In this document: in pieces, positions 18,612 through 29,048 of the stretch
Layout of the letters: the number at the start of each line of letters is the position of its first letter
Numbering within the stretch: position 1 is the first letter of the stretch
Assembly: GCF_038237375.1 (NCBI RefSeq)
Contig: NZ_CP151273.1
Coordinates: forward strand, 930,001-994,000
DNA: 64,000 bases
From: Alcaligenes sp. SDU_A2
GTDB taxonomy: Bacteria; Pseudomonadota; Gammaproteobacteria; Burkholderiales; Burkholderiaceae_B
Direction of reading: 5' to 3'
The notes under the pieces: generated by a model
The model's input: the letters and a program-made list of their open reading frames with translations, nothing else
Databases searched by the model: none
Told to the model about the DNA's origin: nothing
Position numbers and translations under genes: made by a program

Positions 18612-19000
18612 AGCAGCAAGCGACCATTGCGGCACCGGACTTATCTACCCGTGTCTATCCCTTGAAGGGCGGGCCGGGCTTGCCTTCGGGCAAGGGGCAG
18701 GGCTGTCACGATCTTTGGGTGCTGGGCGATGCCGACGGTCACGTTCTGTCCGGGCTGGCCTTATCAGGGCTGGCAGGATTGGAGCTGGATCTGCGCTTTG
18801 GCGATCTGGTGCTGCGCGCGCCCGGGATGATGCGGCTGGATATCCCCGTGGATGTCATCGAGGATGATGAGGACTCTTGCGCGCTTTGGCACGAAGAGGG
18901 GCGCAGTGTGCGGCTGGTGGATGAAGGCGAACTGGCGGCTGTCTGGTTCAGCCGTTTGCTGGGCGTGCCGGTCCGTTTGCTAAAGCGCCTGCCTGTCTAA
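18608..19000 (+). CDS. MOSC N-terminal beta-barrel-only protein
   Basis: A 130-residue protein overlapping asmA by ATGA. It matches the N-terminal beta-barrel half of MOSC proteins: RVYPLKGGPGL near the start, VLGDADGHVLSGLAL, LVLRAPGMMRLDIPVDV, and an ending DEGELAAVWFSRLLGVPVRLLKRL, which in MOSC proteins leads straight into the catalytic MOSC domain. Here a stop follows, so the cysteine-bearing MOSC domain is missing. The role is unknown. The call is pattern-based. Confidence 0.7.
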   Translation: MKQQATIAAPDLSTRVYPLKGGPGLPSGKGQGCHDLWVLGDADGHVLSGLALSGLAGLELDLRFGDLVLRAPGMMRLDIPVDVIEDDEDSCALWHEEGRSVRLVDEGELAAVWFSRLLGVPVRLLKRLPV

Positions 19001-19006
19001 GGCGCA

Positions 19007-19261
19007 TCAGGACTGCGTGGCCTGAAGCTGCTGATAGCGGGCCAGCAGCATCTCCTGGTCTTCCTGGTGGTCTGGGTGCACTTCTATGCATTCGACCGGA
19101 CAGACCACCACGCATTGCGGCTCGTCGAAGTGGCCGACGCATTCCGTACACAGATTGGGGTTGATCTCGTAGATCTCTTCCCCCATGTAGATAGCCAGAT
19201 TGGGGCACTGCGGCTCGCAGACGTCGCAGTTGATGCATTCCTCGGTAATATGCAGTGCCAT
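19007..19261 (-). CDS. YfhL-family 4Fe-4S dicluster ferredoxin
   Basis: An 84-residue ferredoxin starting MALHITEECINCDVCEPQCP. Two cysteine sets are visible: CINCDVCEPQC followed by CTECVGHFDEPQCVVVCPVEC, the latter with the longer 8-residue insertion typical of YfhL/Allochromatium-type 2[4Fe-4S] ferredoxins. The start at 19261 is chosen because AGGACA precedes it and it begins the conserved fold. It sits beside coaD and rsmD, a common betaproteobacterial arrangement. The redox partner is unknown. Confidence 0.93.
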   Translation of the reverse strand: MALHITEECINCDVCEPQCPNLAIYMGEEIYEINPNLCTECVGHFDEPQCVVVCPVECIEVHPDHQEDQEMLLARYQQLQATQS

Positions 19262-19335
19262 GGCAAATGTCCTGATTGCGGCTGTCGTTCGACACGACCA
19301 GAAAGCGTAGCCTACAGTGTAGTACAGCGGCGGGC

Positions 19336-20504
<1,169 letters not shown>

Positions 20505-20673
20505 CAGCGCTTTGATCGGATAATGGTGTCTGGCGCACCGGCCGGGTGGCCGACGCTTTTCGCCGCGATGCAGGACGTGCCGCATCGGTGTAACCTTGCC
20601 TGACCTTGCCGCCTGCGGCAAGGCTGGTACGAAGGCGCGTTGTCATTCAACAGAATTTTCTAGTGTAAAACGT

Positions 20674-22122
20674 ATGTTCAGTTTTTTTAAAAGAAAGAAG
20701 GTAACGCCTGCCCCGGAAGCGCCTCGCACAGAGCCGGCCGAACCGCTTTCTCCTGCTTTGCCCGAGGCCGCCTCGCCTGCGGCCGCTGAGCGGGAAGACA
20801 CACCGGTCTCCCCTCCCGCTCAGGCCTGTCCTCCATCGGTGGTGTCCCCTCTTGCCCGGGAGCCAGCGCCGACGCACGATCAACCTGCTGCGCCTGCTGC
20901 GCCTGCTGATCCCGCTGTTTTGGCGACTGCGCCGTCGGATACGCTGCCTTCTCAGCCATTGGGTGGCGAAACAGCGGCACAAGATCGCTCCGGTGTTGTG
21001 CCTTTGTCGCCGTTGCAACAACAAGCGACGCTCCCGACCGGGACGGCTGCCGAGCCGGATCGGTCTGACGATGTCCGGATCGCGCCAGTCCAGACAGATC
21101 AGGCTGGGTCTGGACGTTCGGACACATTGCATAAACAGGCGCAGCCACAAGAACAGCCGCAGCCTGTACCGGTTGCCGCCGCGCCGGAGCCTGAACCCGC
21201 CCCGGTCAAGACGTCGTGGCTGTCACGCCTTAAACAGGGCTTGTCGCGCACCGGCCAGAGCATAGGCGGCTTGTTCGTCGGTGCCAAGGTGGATGAAAAC
21301 CTGTTCGAGGAGCTGGAGGAAGCCTTGCTGCTGGCCGATGCCGGGGTCGAGGCTACCGACAAGCTGCTGACTGCCTTGCGCGCACGTATCCGCAAAGAAA
21401 AAATTACCGATGCCGCGCAGGTCAAGCAAGCGCTGTGCGATATTTTGGCCGACCATTTGAAGCCGCTGGAAAAGTCCTTTCCCCTGAATGCCGCGCAGCC
21501 GCTGGTAGTCATGATCGCTGGGGTCAACGGCGCAGGCAAGACTACCTCTATCGGTAAGCTGGCACATACGTTTCAGCGGCAAGGTGCCAAGGTGCTGCTG
21601 GCAGCCGGAGACACCTTCCGCGCGGCGGCCCGCGAACAACTGATTGAATGGGGCTCGCGCAATAATGTCAGCGTTATTGCGCAGGACGGTGGCGATCCGG
21701 CGGCGGTGGCCTTCGATGCGGTGCACGCCGGCAAGGCGCGCGGCATGGGCGTGGTCATGGTGGATACTGCCGGTCGCCTGCCGACTCAGTTGAACCTGAT
21801 GGAAGAGCTCAAGAAGATCAAGCGTGTCATTGCCAAGGCCGATGGCCAGGCTCCGCACGAAGTGTTGCTGGTGGTGGATGGCAATACAGGCCAAAATGCC
21901 ATCTCGCAGATTCGCGCGTTTGATGCCGCTCTGGGGCTGACCGGTCTGGTGGTTACCAAGCTGGATGGCACGGCCAAAGGCGGCACCCTGGCGGCCGTGG
22001 CCGCGGGTGCGCAGGGCGTGCGTCCTATTCCTGTTTACTGGATAGGCGTGGGCGAAGGCATGCAGGATTTGCAGCCCTTTGTCGCGCGTGAGTTTGCCGC
22101 CGCCGTTATTGGTCTGAACTAG
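20674..22122 (+). CDS. ftsY: Signal recognition particle receptor FtsY
   Basis: A 482-residue SRP receptor. Start MFSFFKRKK is a basic amphipathic membrane-targeting end; residues about 10-180 are a Pro/Ala/Gln-rich A-domain; the NG domain follows, with WLSRLKQGLSRTGQSI, P-loop GVNGAGKTTSIGKLA, DTAGRLPTQLNLMEEL and TKLDGTAKGG. It docks ribosome-SRP complexes at the inner membrane. The ATG at 20674 is preferred; the 26 in-frame codons before it do not resemble FtsY. Confidence 0.96.
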   Translation: MFSFFKRKKVTPAPEAPRTEPAEPLSPALPEAASPAAAEREDTPVSPPAQACPPSVVSPLAREPAPTHDQPAAPAAPADPAVLATAPSDTLPSQPLGGETAAQDRSGVVPLSPLQQQATLPTGTAAEPDRSDDVRIAPVQTDQAGSGRSDTLHKQAQPQEQPQPVPVAAAPEPEPAPVKTSWLSRLKQGLSRTGQSIGGLFVGAKVDENLFEELEEALLLADAGVEATDKLLTALRARIRKEKITDAAQVKQALCDILADHLKPLEKSFPLNAAQPLVVMIAGVNGAGKTTSIGKLAHTFQRQGAKVLLAAGDTFRAAAREQLIEWGSRNNVSVIAQDGGDPAAVAFDAVHAGKARGMGVVMVDTAGRLPTQLNLMEELKKIKRVIAKADGQAPHEVLLVVDGNTGQNAISQIRAFDAALGLTGLVVTKLDGTAKGGTLAAVAAGAQGVRPIPVYWIGVGEGMQDLQPFVAREFAAAVIGLN

Positions 22123-22132
22123 CGATCTTCCC

Positions 22133-22160
22133 GCCCTTGCCTGTGTTGCCAGGCAAGGGC
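22133..22160. terminator. Hairpin between convergent ftsY and CYTH-CHAD gene
   Basis: Stem GCCCTTGCCT / AGGCAAGGGC, 10 bp perfect, loop GTGTTGCC. No T run follows on either strand, so termination efficiency is uncertain, but its place between two gene ends fits a terminator. Confidence 0.5.
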
Positions 22161-22172
22161 CGGGAGTGTCTA

Positions 22173-23744
22173 TCAGTGGCGCGCCAGACGTTGTTCGGGG
22201 CGATGTTGCCCCAGGGCGTTCAGGGCGCGCTGTGCCTGGGCGGCGCGTGTCTGACGGGCCTGGGTCAGCCAGGCGCGCGCAAACTGCGCCTGTTCCGGCG
22301 AAACTGCGTGCTGACCGTACCATTGCAGCGCTACGTCTACATCCGTGACGGCACCGATCAAGGCCTGACATTCCCGCAATACCTTGTGCAGGCCCTCGTC
22401 GTCGGCGCTTTGCAGAAACTCCAGGCAGTAGCGCAGACTTTTGATGCGGTTGCGCAGGCGGTGCTGTTTTTCCTGGCTGATCTGGGCAAAACGCTGGCTG
22501 CGTAACTGAATGGTATTGAACCAACGGGTAATGCGCTCTTCGATCAGGTGTTCGGGGTTGTCCACCCCGTGCAGATCCAGAGCCGGCCCGCAGACCAGAC
22601 TTTGCAGATTACTGAGCAGCAGCGACTGGAACTCGGCCGCGGCGGCCAGTTCCACCGGGTCATGCTCCACATGGGCCGGTTCGATCTGCGGTGCCGGGCC
22701 GGGCATGCCGGCTTGCAGCAGCAGGGGGGTGATTTCCAGCTGCACCATATCGTGATCCCGTGCTTTGCCGAACAGATCGAAATAATGGGTCAGCCGGGTA
22801 TTGGCATAGCCTTCACCGGCATTGAGCCAGAGCTTGAACAGCTTGCGGCACGAACGCAGTCTGCGCAGACCCACGCGCATCATGGCCAGGTAGTCGGCCT
22901 GTAGAATGGGCGAAGGACGAATGCCGTCCACCCCGGCCAGCAAGGCGGCATTGCGTATGACTTGTTCCAGGCTCATGGAAGCGCTGCGCCGATAAAACTG
23001 CTCCAGATCGCGTGTGTCAACAAAATGGGGCTTGGCCAGTTGGTAGGCTTTGCGGGTCAGGGCGGCGGCCACTTGTTCGGGCTGCAGCACCTCGCTGGCG
23101 GCACGTGCCAGGCGACGCTCGGCCAGACCCGCCAAGGCATCGCCGCGTTCGGACTTGCTGCGTAACTCCAGCAGCAGACCATGCTTGTACAGCCAGCGCT
23201 GGCCGACTTCAAACATGGCCGGGCAATCTCCCTGCAGCAGCTCGACCTCCAGTTCATTGACCGGCAGGCGCAGGCCTTGCGATTCGATGTAGCCGACATC
23301 ATAGGCCAATTCCAGCTCGGAGCCGGCGTGTTGGACCAAAGCCAGCTCTCGCATGATGTTGGTCTGGTAACGCGCCTGTATGCGTCCGGCGTGGGGCAGC
23401 AGGGCGGCTTCGGCATCCGTCCCTTTGTATAGATCCAGATCCAGCTCGGGACCGGGCCGGGGGTGGTTGATCTCGATGCGCGACAAGGTGTCGGGGCCGG
23501 GCAGTTTGACCGTTTGCACCCATTGCGTATTTTCCTTGCGCAGACGCAGAGCAATGTCATTCAAGGCCAGTTCGCGCTCGGGGGTGTCGAAGTAGATGGC
23601 GTTCAGGCTGATGCGGCCGGTTCGTACGGCGTCAAAGGCATTCAGCAGCCCAGGGCGGGCGTTCTCGGGTACAAAAAATTTCAGCTCTTGTTCTAGCACA
23701 GCGAGAGTACTCAAAGGATGAATGGGGCGACGGCAGCGTGACAC
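22173..23744 (-). CDS. CYTH-CHAD domain protein (triphosphate tunnel enzyme)
   Basis: A 523-residue two-domain protein. Residues about 15-215 form a CYTH domain with the ExExK motif EQELKF and later YFDTPERELALNDIALRLRKE; residues about 270-510 form a CHAD helical domain with repeated basic/His stretches (RVGLRRLRSCRKLFKLW, LRNRIKSLRYCLEFL). CYTH enzymes usually hydrolyse inorganic triphosphate, and CHAD domains bind polyphosphate. The start is uncertain: the open frame begins at a GTG with no clear ribosome site, and a TTG about 33 bp later is possible. Confidence 0.87.
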   Translation of the reverse strand: MSRCRRPIHPLSTLAVLEQELKFFVPENARPGLLNAFDAVRTGRISLNAIYFDTPERELALNDIALRLRKENTQWVQTVKLPGPDTLSRIEINHPRPGPELDLDLYKGTDAEAALLPHAGRIQARYQTNIMRELALVQHAGSELELAYDVGYIESQGLRLPVNELEVELLQGDCPAMFEVGQRWLYKHGLLLELRSKSERGDALAGLAERRLARAASEVLQPEQVAAALTRKAYQLAKPHFVDTRDLEQFYRRSASMSLEQVIRNAALLAGVDGIRPSPILQADYLAMMRVGLRRLRSCRKLFKLWLNAGEGYANTRLTHYFDLFGKARDHDMVQLEITPLLLQAGMPGPAPQIEPAHVEHDPVELAAAAEFQSLLLSNLQSLVCGPALDLHGVDNPEHLIEERITRWFNTIQLRSQRFAQISQEKQHRLRNRIKSLRYCLEFLQSADDEGLHKVLRECQALIGAVTDVDVALQWYGQHAVSPEQAQFARAWLTQARQTRAAQAQRALNALGQHRPEQRLARH

Positions 23745-23920
23745 TGCCTGCGCGCAGACCGTGCGCGCGAAAAAACAGACGGTCTCGGACCAGCGGCACG
23801 GCCCCTTTTCAAGGTCATGCTCGGCCCCACTACCCCAAAGGACTTATTCTGCATCCAAAGCAGTAAAACTTGAAGCTACATACGGTAAGCAAAAGAGGAG
23901 TGTGGCGGCCAGTACTCGAA

Positions 23921-24739
23921 TCAGGGTTTGTCCGCGCTTGTCGCGCCACGCCAGCCCAACTGGCGGGAAATGGTTGCGGCGCATTGCCTTAACTGCGCCA
24001 GGATAGGGCTGTTCAGGCTGGCATCGAACAAGGTGCTGGGGCCCAGGCTGGTCAGGGCCAGCACAATCTGGCCGGCATGGTCAAAGACAGGGACAGATAG
24101 CGCATCAATACCCGGCAGCGGATTGCCCAAGGCTTGCGCGGCACCTTGCTGGCGGATGTGCGCCAGCAGAGCGGCCAGTTCCTGCGGCGAAGGGCGCAGC
24201 GGGCTGATGCTGGTAACCACGGCGCTGTCGCCCGCTTCGCGCTCTATATAATGACGCGCTACCTCGGCGGGCAGCCACGCGGCAAAGACATGGCCGGTGG
24301 CCGTATGCAGCATGGACATGACCGTGCCGCAGCGCATGTTCACATGGACCGGGTAGCTGGCTTCGCTGATATGCACCATGGTGGGGCCGTGCGAACCCAG
24401 CACGGCCAACCCTAGTGTGTGGCCGATGCGCGGTGCCAGTGCCTGTACCAGCGGCAGGGCGACCTTGAGCGGGTTCTGGCTTTGCAGGCTGACCAGCCCC
24501 ATCTGCAGGGCAAAAGGCCCCAGTTCGTACAGGCCGGTAGCCGAATCCTGCTGCACCAGTCCCACATTGGTAAAGCTGACCAGATAAGGGTGGGCCTTGG
24601 CCGAGCTCATGCCGGCCTGGGTGGCCAGATCGCGCAGCATCATGGGCTTGCCGGTGTCAACCAGCGCCTTGAGCAGTCCGAATCCGGTTTCGATGGATTG
24701 GATGCGGCGGCGTTTTTCTTCCTGAGCGGGTTCGGTCAT
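23921..24739 (-). CDS. IclR-family transcriptional regulator
   Basis: A 272-residue IclR protein: winged helix in residues about 12-75 (IQSIETGFGLLKALVDTGKPMMLRDLATQAGMS) and a C-terminal effector domain (GHTLGLAVLGSHGPTMVHISE). ATG 24739 is chosen over a TTG two codons upstream. It is divergent from ribBA with a 116-bp gap. No catabolic operon is adjacent, so the target is unknown; auto-regulation is likely by family habit. Confidence 0.9.
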   Translation of the reverse strand: MTEPAQEEKRRRIQSIETGFGLLKALVDTGKPMMLRDLATQAGMSSAKAHPYLVSFTNVGLVQQDSATGLYELGPFALQMGLVSLQSQNPLKVALPLVQALAPRIGHTLGLAVLGSHGPTMVHISEASYPVHVNMRCGTVMSMLHTATGHVFAAWLPAEVARHYIEREAGDSAVVTSISPLRPSPQELAALLAHIRQQGAAQALGNPLPGIDALSVPVFDHAGQIVLALTSLGPSTLFDASLNSPILAQLRQCAATISRQLGWRGATSADKP

Positions 24740-24855
24740 GGGCAAGAGCGGGTCGGATCTGAACAGGCTATCAGTGTACAGGGATTGAACGCACTCGCCG
24801 CTGCCTGGGTGTCGTAAAATAGAGGGAATTAATATCTGTCTGAGCAGAGAACACG

Positions 24856-26025
24856 ATGAATCAAGAATGTCAGTCCGATACCGCCTTGTCCGGTGCCAGC
24901 AGTTCTATTTCGCCTGTACTGGAAATCGTCGAGGAACTGCGCGCCGGGCGCATGGTCATCCTGGTCGATGAAGAAGACCGCGAAAACGAAGGCGATCTGG
25001 TCATGGCGGCCGAGTTCGTCAATGCCGAAGCCATTAATTTCATGGTCACGCATGGCCGGGGGCTGGTTTGTCTGACCCTGACCGAAGAGCGCTGCCGGCA
25101 ACTGGATCTGCCCTTGATGGCGACGCGCAACGGTACGCGCTTCGGAACCAATTTCACCGTGTCCATCGAAGCGGCAGAAGGGGTGGAAACCGGCATTTCA
25201 GCCGCCGACCGCGCCCGCACAGTGCAGGCTGCGGTGGCCCGCGACGCGCGCCCGGTGGATCTGGTGCAGCCGGGTCACATCTTTCCGCTCAAGGCTGCCA
25301 AGGGCGGCGTGCTGGTACGCGCCGGCCATACCGAGGCCGGGTGCGATCTAACGGCTATGGCCGGGCTGACGCCGGCTGCCGTCATTTGCGAAATCCTGAA
25401 TCCGGACGGCACGATGGCGCGCCTGCCCGATCTGCTGACTTTCGCGGCTCAACACGGCATCAAGATCGGCACGATCGCCGATCTGATCCAGTACCGCAGC
25501 GAACACGAGTCCATGATCGAGCATCTGCACAAGCGCCCGGTCAAGACTGCCTATGGACAGTTCGATTGCCACGCCTACCGCGACCTGTCCTCCGGCGGAC
25601 TGCATCTGGCGCTGGTGCACGGCGATATCCACCCCGATGTGGAAACTCTGGTGCGCGTACACGAACCCACTACGGTGCTGGACGTATTGATTCAGGACGA
25701 TGTAGGCCACAGCTGGACGCTGCCCACGGCCTTGCGCACGGTTGCGGCATCCGAATCGGGCGTGGTGCTGCTGATGAACTGCCAAAGTTCCGAAGAACAA
25801 TCCTTCGAGCAGGTGCAAGCCTGGGGAACGGACAGTCCGGCCGAAGCGCCGCGCGGCCGTCCCAGCCGCAACGATTTGCGCACATATGGCATCGGTGCAC
25901 AGATTTTGCGCGACCTCAAGGTCGGCAAGGCCCGTTTGCTGTCGCGACCACGTAAAATGCCCAGCATGACAGGGTTCGCACTGACCGTCACGGGTTACCA
26001 TAGCGAACCCGATTCTCAATCCTAA
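24856..26025 (+). CDS. ribBA: RibBA-type protein: DHBP synthase with degenerate GTP cyclohydrolase II domain
   Basis: A 389-residue protein. Residues about 18-220 are 3,4-dihydroxy-2-butanone-4-phosphate synthase (RibB), with [23 protein letters not shown] and later [17 protein letters not shown]. The C-terminal half aligns with GTP cyclohydrolase II but lacks the zinc-binding CxxxxxxxxxxCxC stretch: where it should be, the chain reads [22 protein letters not shown], with no cysteines. So RibB should work while the RibA half looks inactive. It begins a run with ribH and nusB 14 bp apart. No FMN riboswitch is visible upstream. Confidence 0.93.
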   Translation: MNQECQSDTALSGASSSISPVLEIVEELRAGRMVILVDEEDRENEGDLVMAAEFVNAEAINFMVTHGRGLVCLTLTEERCRQLDLPLMATRNGTRFGTNFTVSIEAAEGVETGISAADRARTVQAAVARDARPVDLVQPGHIFPLKAAKGGVLVRAGHTEAGCDLTAMAGLTPAAVICEILNPDGTMARLPDLLTFAAQHGIKIGTIADLIQYRSEHESMIEHLHKRPVKTAYGQFDCHAYRDLSSGGLHLALVHGDIHPDVETLVRVHEPTTVLDVLIQDDVGHSWTLPTALRTVAASESGVVLLMNCQSSEEQSFEQVQAWGTDSPAEAPRGRPSRNDLRTYGIGAQILRDLKVGKARLLSRPRKMPSMTGFALTVTGYHSEPDSQS

Positions 26026-26039
26026 GCGGAGCTTCCGAC

Positions 26040-26561
26040 ATGAATCCTTACATCGTCACCCCGGACCTGAATGGGGAAGGACTGCACATCGGTATCGTGC
26101 GCGCGCGTTTCAACGAGTCCATCGGCCTGACCGAACTGGAAGCCTGCCTGCAAGAGCTTGAAGCTTTGGGCGTGGATGAGCGCGACGTGACCGTGCTATC
26201 CGTACCCGGCGCTTTGGAGCTGGGCATTACGCTGGCCCAGATGGCCGAAACCGGCGAATTTGACGCGCTGATCGCGCTGGGGGCCGTCATCCGCGGCGAT
26301 ACCTATCATTTTGAAGTGGTCAGCAACGAAAGCGCCGCCGCCATTACGCGAGTGTCGCTGGCAACCGGTATTCCGGTAGCCAATGGCGTGCTCACCACTA
26401 ATACCGACGAACAGGCCGAGGTCCGCGCTGCCGAGAAGGGCCGCGATTGCGCCCGTACGGCCGTGGAGCTGGGCAACCTTATCGCTGTGCTCGAGCCCGA
26501 GCTCGATGACGACGACGAGGACGAAGACTACGAGGACGAAGATCTTGACGACGACAAATAA
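26040..26561 (+). CDS. ribH: 6,7-dimethyl-8-ribityllumazine synthase
   Basis: A 173-residue lumazine synthase, the penultimate riboflavin enzyme, combining the RibB product with the pyrimidine intermediate. Clear motifs are [49 protein letters not shown] and [15 protein letters not shown]. Residues 151-173 form an extra polyacidic tail ([18 protein letters not shown]) beyond the usual C-terminus of about 155 residues. Its 3' end overlaps nusB by 17 bp. Confidence 0.95.
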   Translation: MNPYIVTPDLNGEGLHIGIVRARFNESIGLTELEACLQELEALGVDERDVTVLSVPGALELGITLAQMAETGEFDALIALGAVIRGDTYHFEVVSNESAAAITRVSLATGIPVANGVLTTNTDEQAEVRAAEKGRDCARTAVELGNLIAVLEPELDDDDEDEDYEDEDLDDDK

Positions 26562-27030
26562 AGTCGCGGCCGCCAAGGCCAATGGACGCTCCGCGCGACG
26601 CCGTTCGCGCGAATTTGCCCTGCAGGGCGTGTATTCCTGGCTGTTGCGCGGTGCCGACGGCCTGCAGGAAGCGGTCTCGATCGACGCGCACATTCGCGGC
26701 GACGAAGAGTTCGGCGAAGCCGATGCGGCCTGGTTCAAGACGCTGCTGTTCGGCGTCATGCGCGAGGCACCGGTGTTGCGCGAACGGTTCTTGCCGTATG
26801 TGGACCGGCCTCTGGAGGAACTCTCGCCCATCGAGCACGGCATCTTGCTGATCGGCAGTTACGAGCTTATCCATCATGTGGAAGTGCCGTACCGGGTCGC
26901 CATCAACGAAGCGGTGGAACTGGCCAAGTCGTTTGGCGGTACCGACGGCTTCAAGTTCGTTAACGGCGTGCTGGACAAGCTGGCCGCCGACGTACGCGCG
27001 CCCGAAGTCGCCAAGCAGGCCCGTCGCTAA
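26545..27030 (+). CDS. nusB: Transcription antitermination factor NusB
   Basis: A 161-residue NusB. The RNA-binding basic N-terminus [23 protein letters not shown] and the C-terminal [34 protein letters not shown] are diagnostic. The start is assigned to the TTG at 26545, inside the ribH tail, because GAGGA sits 8 nt upstream and no other start lies between it and the conserved region. The downstream gene is thiL. Confidence 0.93.
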   Translation: MTTTNKVAAAKANGRSARRRSREFALQGVYSWLLRGADGLQEAVSIDAHIRGDEEFGEADAAWFKTLLFGVMREAPVLRERFLPYVDRPLEELSPIEHGILLIGSYELIHHVEVPYRVAINEAVELAKSFGGTDGFKFVNGVLDKLAADVRAPEVAKQARR

Positions 27031-27045
27031 AGGCCTGGGTGAGAC

Positions 27046-28008
27046 GTGCTGAACGAGTTCGGTCTCATCAAACAGTATTTTGATCGTCCCGCTCCCGATG
27101 GCTATCTGGGAGTGGGTGACGATTGCGCCCTGTTCACGCCCACGCCCGGCTGGCAACTGGCCAGCAGCGTGGATTTGCTGATCGAAGGGCAGCATTTCTT
27201 TCCCGATGTCGATCCTTTTCTGCTGGGGCACAAGGCGCTGGCCGTCAATCTGTCGGATCTGGGAGCGATGGGCGCGCGCCCGCGCGCCTGCTTGCTGGCC
27301 TTGTCTTTGCCCAGCGTGCAGCCGGATTGGCTGCGTGCCTTTTCGCAAGGCATGTTCCAGTTGGCCGAACAGGCCTGCTGCCCGCTGATCGGCGGCGACA
27401 CGACGCGTAGTCCCCAAGGCGTGGTCATCAGCATTACGGTGCTGGGCGAAGTACGTCCGGGCCAAGCGCTATTGCGCAGCGCGGCGCAGCCGGGCGATGA
27501 TATCTGGCTGACCGGCACCTTGGGCGCGGCCGATATTGCCTTGCGTCTGCTGCAAGGCCGTCTGCCCGCCGACACGCAACGACTGGCACAGTGTCGGCCT
27601 GCGTTGGAACAGCCTTGGCCGCCTTACCGTTTCGGGCATGCGTTGGCCGGACTGGCTCATGCCGCCATCGATGTATCCGATGGTCTGGCGCAGGACCTGG
27701 GGCATATTGCCGCCGCCAGCTGCTGCGCAGCGCATCTGGAATGGGACGCCTTGCCCCTGTCCCCCGGGCTGGCCGGTTTGCCGCAGGATCTCTGCCGACA
27801 GGCTGCGCTGGTGGGGGGCGATGTGTTTCAGCTTTGTTTTACCGCCGCCGCCGGGCAACGCGACTCTATTCTGGAACTGGCCCGACACCACCAGGTTCAG
27901 TTAAGCCGCATCGGCAGCATGCAGGTGGGTCAGGGCGTGTATGTGCGTGACGCGCAGGGACTGCAACCGGCCCCTGTTCAGGGTGGTTTCGATCATTTTG
28001 GCGCTTGA
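27046..28008 (+). CDS. thiL: Thiamine-monophosphate kinase
   Basis: A 320-residue ThiL that phosphorylates thiamine monophosphate to the diphosphate. Motifs: NEFGLIKQYF, GDDCALFTP, VDLLIEGQHF, KALAVNLSDLGAMGARP and IGGDTTRSP. The start is the GTG at 27046, 16 bp after nusB, in the common nusB-thiL-pgpA order. Confidence 0.95.
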   Translation: MLNEFGLIKQYFDRPAPDGYLGVGDDCALFTPTPGWQLASSVDLLIEGQHFFPDVDPFLLGHKALAVNLSDLGAMGARPRACLLALSLPSVQPDWLRAFSQGMFQLAEQACCPLIGGDTTRSPQGVVISITVLGEVRPGQALLRSAAQPGDDIWLTGTLGAADIALRLLQGRLPADTQRLAQCRPALEQPWPPYRFGHALAGLAHAAIDVSDGLAQDLGHIAAASCCAAHLEWDALPLSPGLAGLPQDLCRQAALVGGDVFQLCFTAAAGQRDSILELARHHQVQLSRIGSMQVGQGVYVRDAQGLQPAPVQGGFDHFGA

Positions 28009-28017
28009 GCCTATTTC

Positions 28018-28539
28018 ATGAGCACTTTCCCCGATCCTTCTCTTGATCCTATCCGCCGGCCCAGCCTGGATTGGGTCTTTAAAAAACCGTGGCGTTTGCT
28101 GGCCTTTGGTTTTGGCACAGGCGTGTTGCGGCCCGGTCCCGGTACCTGGGGTACAGTACTGGCCTGGGTGCTATGGGTGCTGGGCTTGCAGCTACTAAGC
28201 GATGTGCAGATGGCGGTTTTTCTGCCACTGGCATTTTTAATCGGGTGCTGGGCCTGCCATCGTACCGGTTACGATTTGGGCATTTCCGATCACGGCGGCA
28301 TGAATTGGGACGAGATGGTGGCGTTCTGGCTGGTGCTTTGGCTTATTCCCCAGACCTGGCTGGCGCAAGGCATTGCGTTCGCTTTATTCCGTTTTTTTGA
28401 TATTCTGAAACCCCCGCCTGTGCGCTATTTCGACCAGCGTTTGCATAATGGCTTTGGCGTCATGTGGGACGATATTTTAGCGGCGGCCTACACGTTGCTG
28501 GTCATGGCCATTCTGGTGCGTTTCGGAGTGCTTGCATGA
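28018..28539 (+). CDS. pgpA: Phosphatidylglycerophosphatase A
   Basis: A 173-residue inner-membrane phosphatase producing phosphatidylglycerol. Motifs RPGPGTWGTVLAWVL, HGGMNWDEMVAFWLVL and FRFFDILKPPPVRYFDQRLHNGFGVMWDDILA match PgpA, with three to four membrane segments. ATG start 9 bp after thiL; its stop overlaps the pncC start as ATGA. Confidence 0.95.
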   Translation: MSTFPDPSLDPIRRPSLDWVFKKPWRLLAFGFGTGVLRPGPGTWGTVLAWVLWVLGLQLLSDVQMAVFLPLAFLIGCWACHRTGYDLGISDHGGMNWDEMVAFWLVLWLIPQTWLAQGIAFALFRFFDILKPPPVRYFDQRLHNGFGVMWDDILAAAYTLLVMAILVRFGVLA

Positions 28540-29042
28540 ATAATCACACCCCTGTATCCCATGCTATGGACTTGGGCCGTGCCCTGAAAGACAGGGGCTG
28601 GATGGTGGCGTGCGCCGAGTCTTGCACGGGCGGTCTGCTGGCTGGTGCGCTGACTAATGAACCCGGCTCCAGCGCCTGGTTCGAGCGTGGCTATATTACC
28701 TACAGCAATCTGGCCAAAGTAGAAGAATTGCGCGTCAGCGTGGATACACTGGAACGTTTTGGTGCCGTCAGCGAAGAAACCGCCATGGAAATGGCCGCAG
28801 GCGTGCTGGAGGCGGCCACACGCGTGGAATTGGCTATTTCCACGACCGGCATTGCCGGCCCCGACGGGGCCACGCCGGGCAAGCCTGTGGGGCTGGTCTG
28901 TTTTGGCTTTGCCCAGCGTACGGGCGACGGCATCGTGACACGGGCGGCAACCCGTATTTTTACCGGCGACCGCAACCAGATCCGTACCCAGGCGGTGGAA
29001 TTTGCCCTGGTTACGGCGCTGGCTATTTTAAATCCCGCTTAA
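28536..29042 (+). CDS. pncC: Nicotinamide-nucleotide amidase, CinA C-terminal family
   Basis: A 168-residue protein consisting of the CinA C-terminal domain alone. Motifs VACAESCTGGLLAGALTNEPGSS with the catalytic Ser region, ISTTGIAGPDGATPGKPVGLV. The enzyme deamidates NMN to nicotinic acid mononucleotide in pyridine-nucleotide recycling. The longer reading frame is discarded in favour of the ATGA-coupled start. It converges with pyrF 6 bp away. Confidence 0.93.
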   Translation: MNNHTPVSHAMDLGRALKDRGWMVACAESCTGGLLAGALTNEPGSSAWFERGYITYSNLAKVEELRVSVDTLERFGAVSEETAMEMAAGVLEAATRVELAISTTGIAGPDGATPGKPVGLVCFGFAQRTGDGIVTRAATRIFTGDRNQIRTQAVEFALVTALAILNPA

Positions 29043-29048
29043 CGGCCA

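Noticed and set aside
24740-24855. FMN riboswitch before ribBA
   Set aside because: The gap is only 116 bp and lacks the conserved FMN aptamer (RFN) segments.
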